In this document: in pieces, positions 7,034 through 7,633 of the stretch
Layout of the letters: the number at the start of each line of letters is the position of its first letter
How positions within the stretch are numbered: the first letter of the stretch is position 1
NCBI GenBank assembly: GCA_002350465.1
Contig: DEEW01000001.1
Coordinates: 1,719-9,351 of the forward strand
Length of the DNA stretch: 7,633 nucleotides
Direction of reading: 5' to 3'
Source of the DNA: Lachnospiraceae bacterium UBA2868
GTDB taxonomy: Bacteria; Bacillota_A; Clostridia; Lachnospirales; Lachnospiraceae
The notes under the pieces: model-generated
The model's database searches: none
The model's input: only the letters and a program-made list of their open reading frames with translations
Told to the model about the DNA's origin: nothing
Translations under genes and position numbers: made by a program

Positions 7034-7519
7034 TTAATCTTCTCTTCTTCGTATAAACGTTTCAGCTATCATCTCAAGTCCCAGAATCCGTATATGAAAC
7101 ACAAAATGCCCGAATGGATCAAGCATCAGCATTGCTGAAAATATGATAGTAAGTACTACGCTAACCGCACCTACAAGTCTGAACTTACGCGTCCTGTAAA
7201 AATCATTTATTTCTTCGGCAACGTCATTTAATGATAACACTGCCCATACTATACTGAGGATCGCTATCGCCTGGCTGGTCTCAAGTAACAGGATTACACC
7301 CAGTACACCTCTTACCACGGCATCCCCGAGGCTTATGGTTGACTCCGGGAACCTAAGTTCCATAAAAATATTCACGACCGAATACAGTATAAGAGCTACC
7401 CCGACTATATAAGGCGCGTATTCGGCGATCCTATCCGGAAACAGGAACAACACTATACCCAGTGCTACGAAAACATATACCTGCTTATCTTTTTTCAGAT
7501 TGGAAATTAATGATCTCAT
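7034..7519 (-). CDS. DUF308/HdeD-like six-helix membrane protein
   Basis: 161 residues, almost wholly membrane-embedded. Six hydrophobic helices are visible at about 13-28, 33-53, 65-80, 83-100, 113-132 and 137-154, with a basic N-terminus (KKDK) and a charged C-terminus (RRRED). The size and the paired short-helix layout with repeated GxxLxL/GVxLILYSVVNI-like segments fit the DUF308 (HdeD-related) family. HdeD itself is linked to acid resistance in Escherichia coli, but that role should not be transferred. A GGGGG run 4 nt before the ATG serves as ribosome site. The ATG overlaps the TGA of the small upstream ORF (ATGA), and the stop is 2 nt before the DUF697-like gene, so the genes are probably one operon. 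Confidence 0.85.
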   Translation of the reverse strand: MRSLISNLKKDKQVYVFVALGIVLFLFPDRIAEYAPYIVGVALILYSVVNIFMELRFPESTISLGDAVVRGVLGVILLLETSQAIAILSIVWAVLSLNDVAEEINDFYRTRKFRLVGAVSVVLTIIFSAMLMLDPFGHFVFHIRILGLEMIAETFIRRRED

Positions 7520-7602
7520 CCATCCCCCTTTTTATAGCCGGCGATAATGGTTGCTATAGCTCTTCCGATTTTTTCATCACGTTTATCTTGAATATCTGCC
7601 AT
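7516..7602 (-). CDS. Possible 28-residue small protein overlapping the DUF308-like gene
   Basis: An ORF from ATG (7602) to TGA (7518-7516) encodes 28 residues: a charged N-terminus (MADIQDKRDEK), a short Ile/Ala-rich stretch (IGRAIATIIAGY) and a KKGDG end. Its stop overlaps the next start as ATGA, a common sign of translational coupling. A TAG lies directly before its ATG in the same frame, and that frame is open upstream to the edge, reading EEKSGCGYV before the TAG. It may therefore follow the end of another gene immediately. No good ribosome site is seen upstream. I do not recognise the peptide; it may be a real small protein or chance. Confidence 0.4.
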   Translation of the reverse strand: MADIQDKRDEKIGRAIATIIAGYKKGDG

Positions 7603-7633
7603 CTACACATACCCGCATCCGCTTTTTTCTTCC

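Noticed and set aside
7485..7523. 12-codon ORF from the ATG at 7523 on the minus strand
   Set aside because: The GGGGG run directly touches this ATG, too close for a ribosome site, and the ORF lies within the DUF308-like gene start.

Overview
The window looks like a chromosomal stretch from a Gram-positive Clostridia-type bacterium, most likely a member of the Lachnospiraceae. This rests on medium G+C, strong GGAG-type ribosome binding sites, a Sec-secreted SH3b/glucosaminidase autolysin of the clostridial type, a lipobox lipoprotein and a membrane-anchored cohesin-like protein. It is a family-level inference by eye; no database search was possible.

Left part (1-4188, minus strand): two genes in one apparent operon, transcribed right to left from a near-consensus promoter at 4274-4302. 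The first (1663-4188) encodes an 841-residue secreted cell-wall hydrolase: signal peptide, four SH3b repeats, a glucosaminidase domain and a C-terminal cadherin-like beta-sandwich. Only 14 nt later begins a protein that runs off the left edge (at least 549 residues). It has a signal peptide, a cohesin-like domain, an extracellular region of unknown type and one transmembrane helix. Its cytoplasmic tail is made of an 18-residue acidic run, a 60-residue acidic block and then an Arg/Lys/Glu-rich helix. This transmembrane protein is the most unusual object in the window.

Middle (4189-6041): a divergent intergenic region with the minus-strand promoter, a perfect 6-bp inverted repeat just downstream of its predicted start, and A/T-rich sequence leading to a plus-strand lipoprotein gene (4401-6041) of no family I recognise.

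Right part (6147-7633, minus strand): a tightly packed cluster converging on the lipoprotein gene. A possible 28-residue ORF overlaps by 4 nt the start of a six-helix DUF308/HdeD-like membrane protein, which is followed after 2 nt by a DUF697-like membrane protein. The spacing suggests translational coupling; the functions are unknown.

There are no RNA genes, mobile elements, CRISPR arrays or phage genes that I can support. The candidate new biology is the autolysin plus transmembrane cohesin-like pair, with its very highly charged cytoplasmic tail. How the two proteins work together is inference only.
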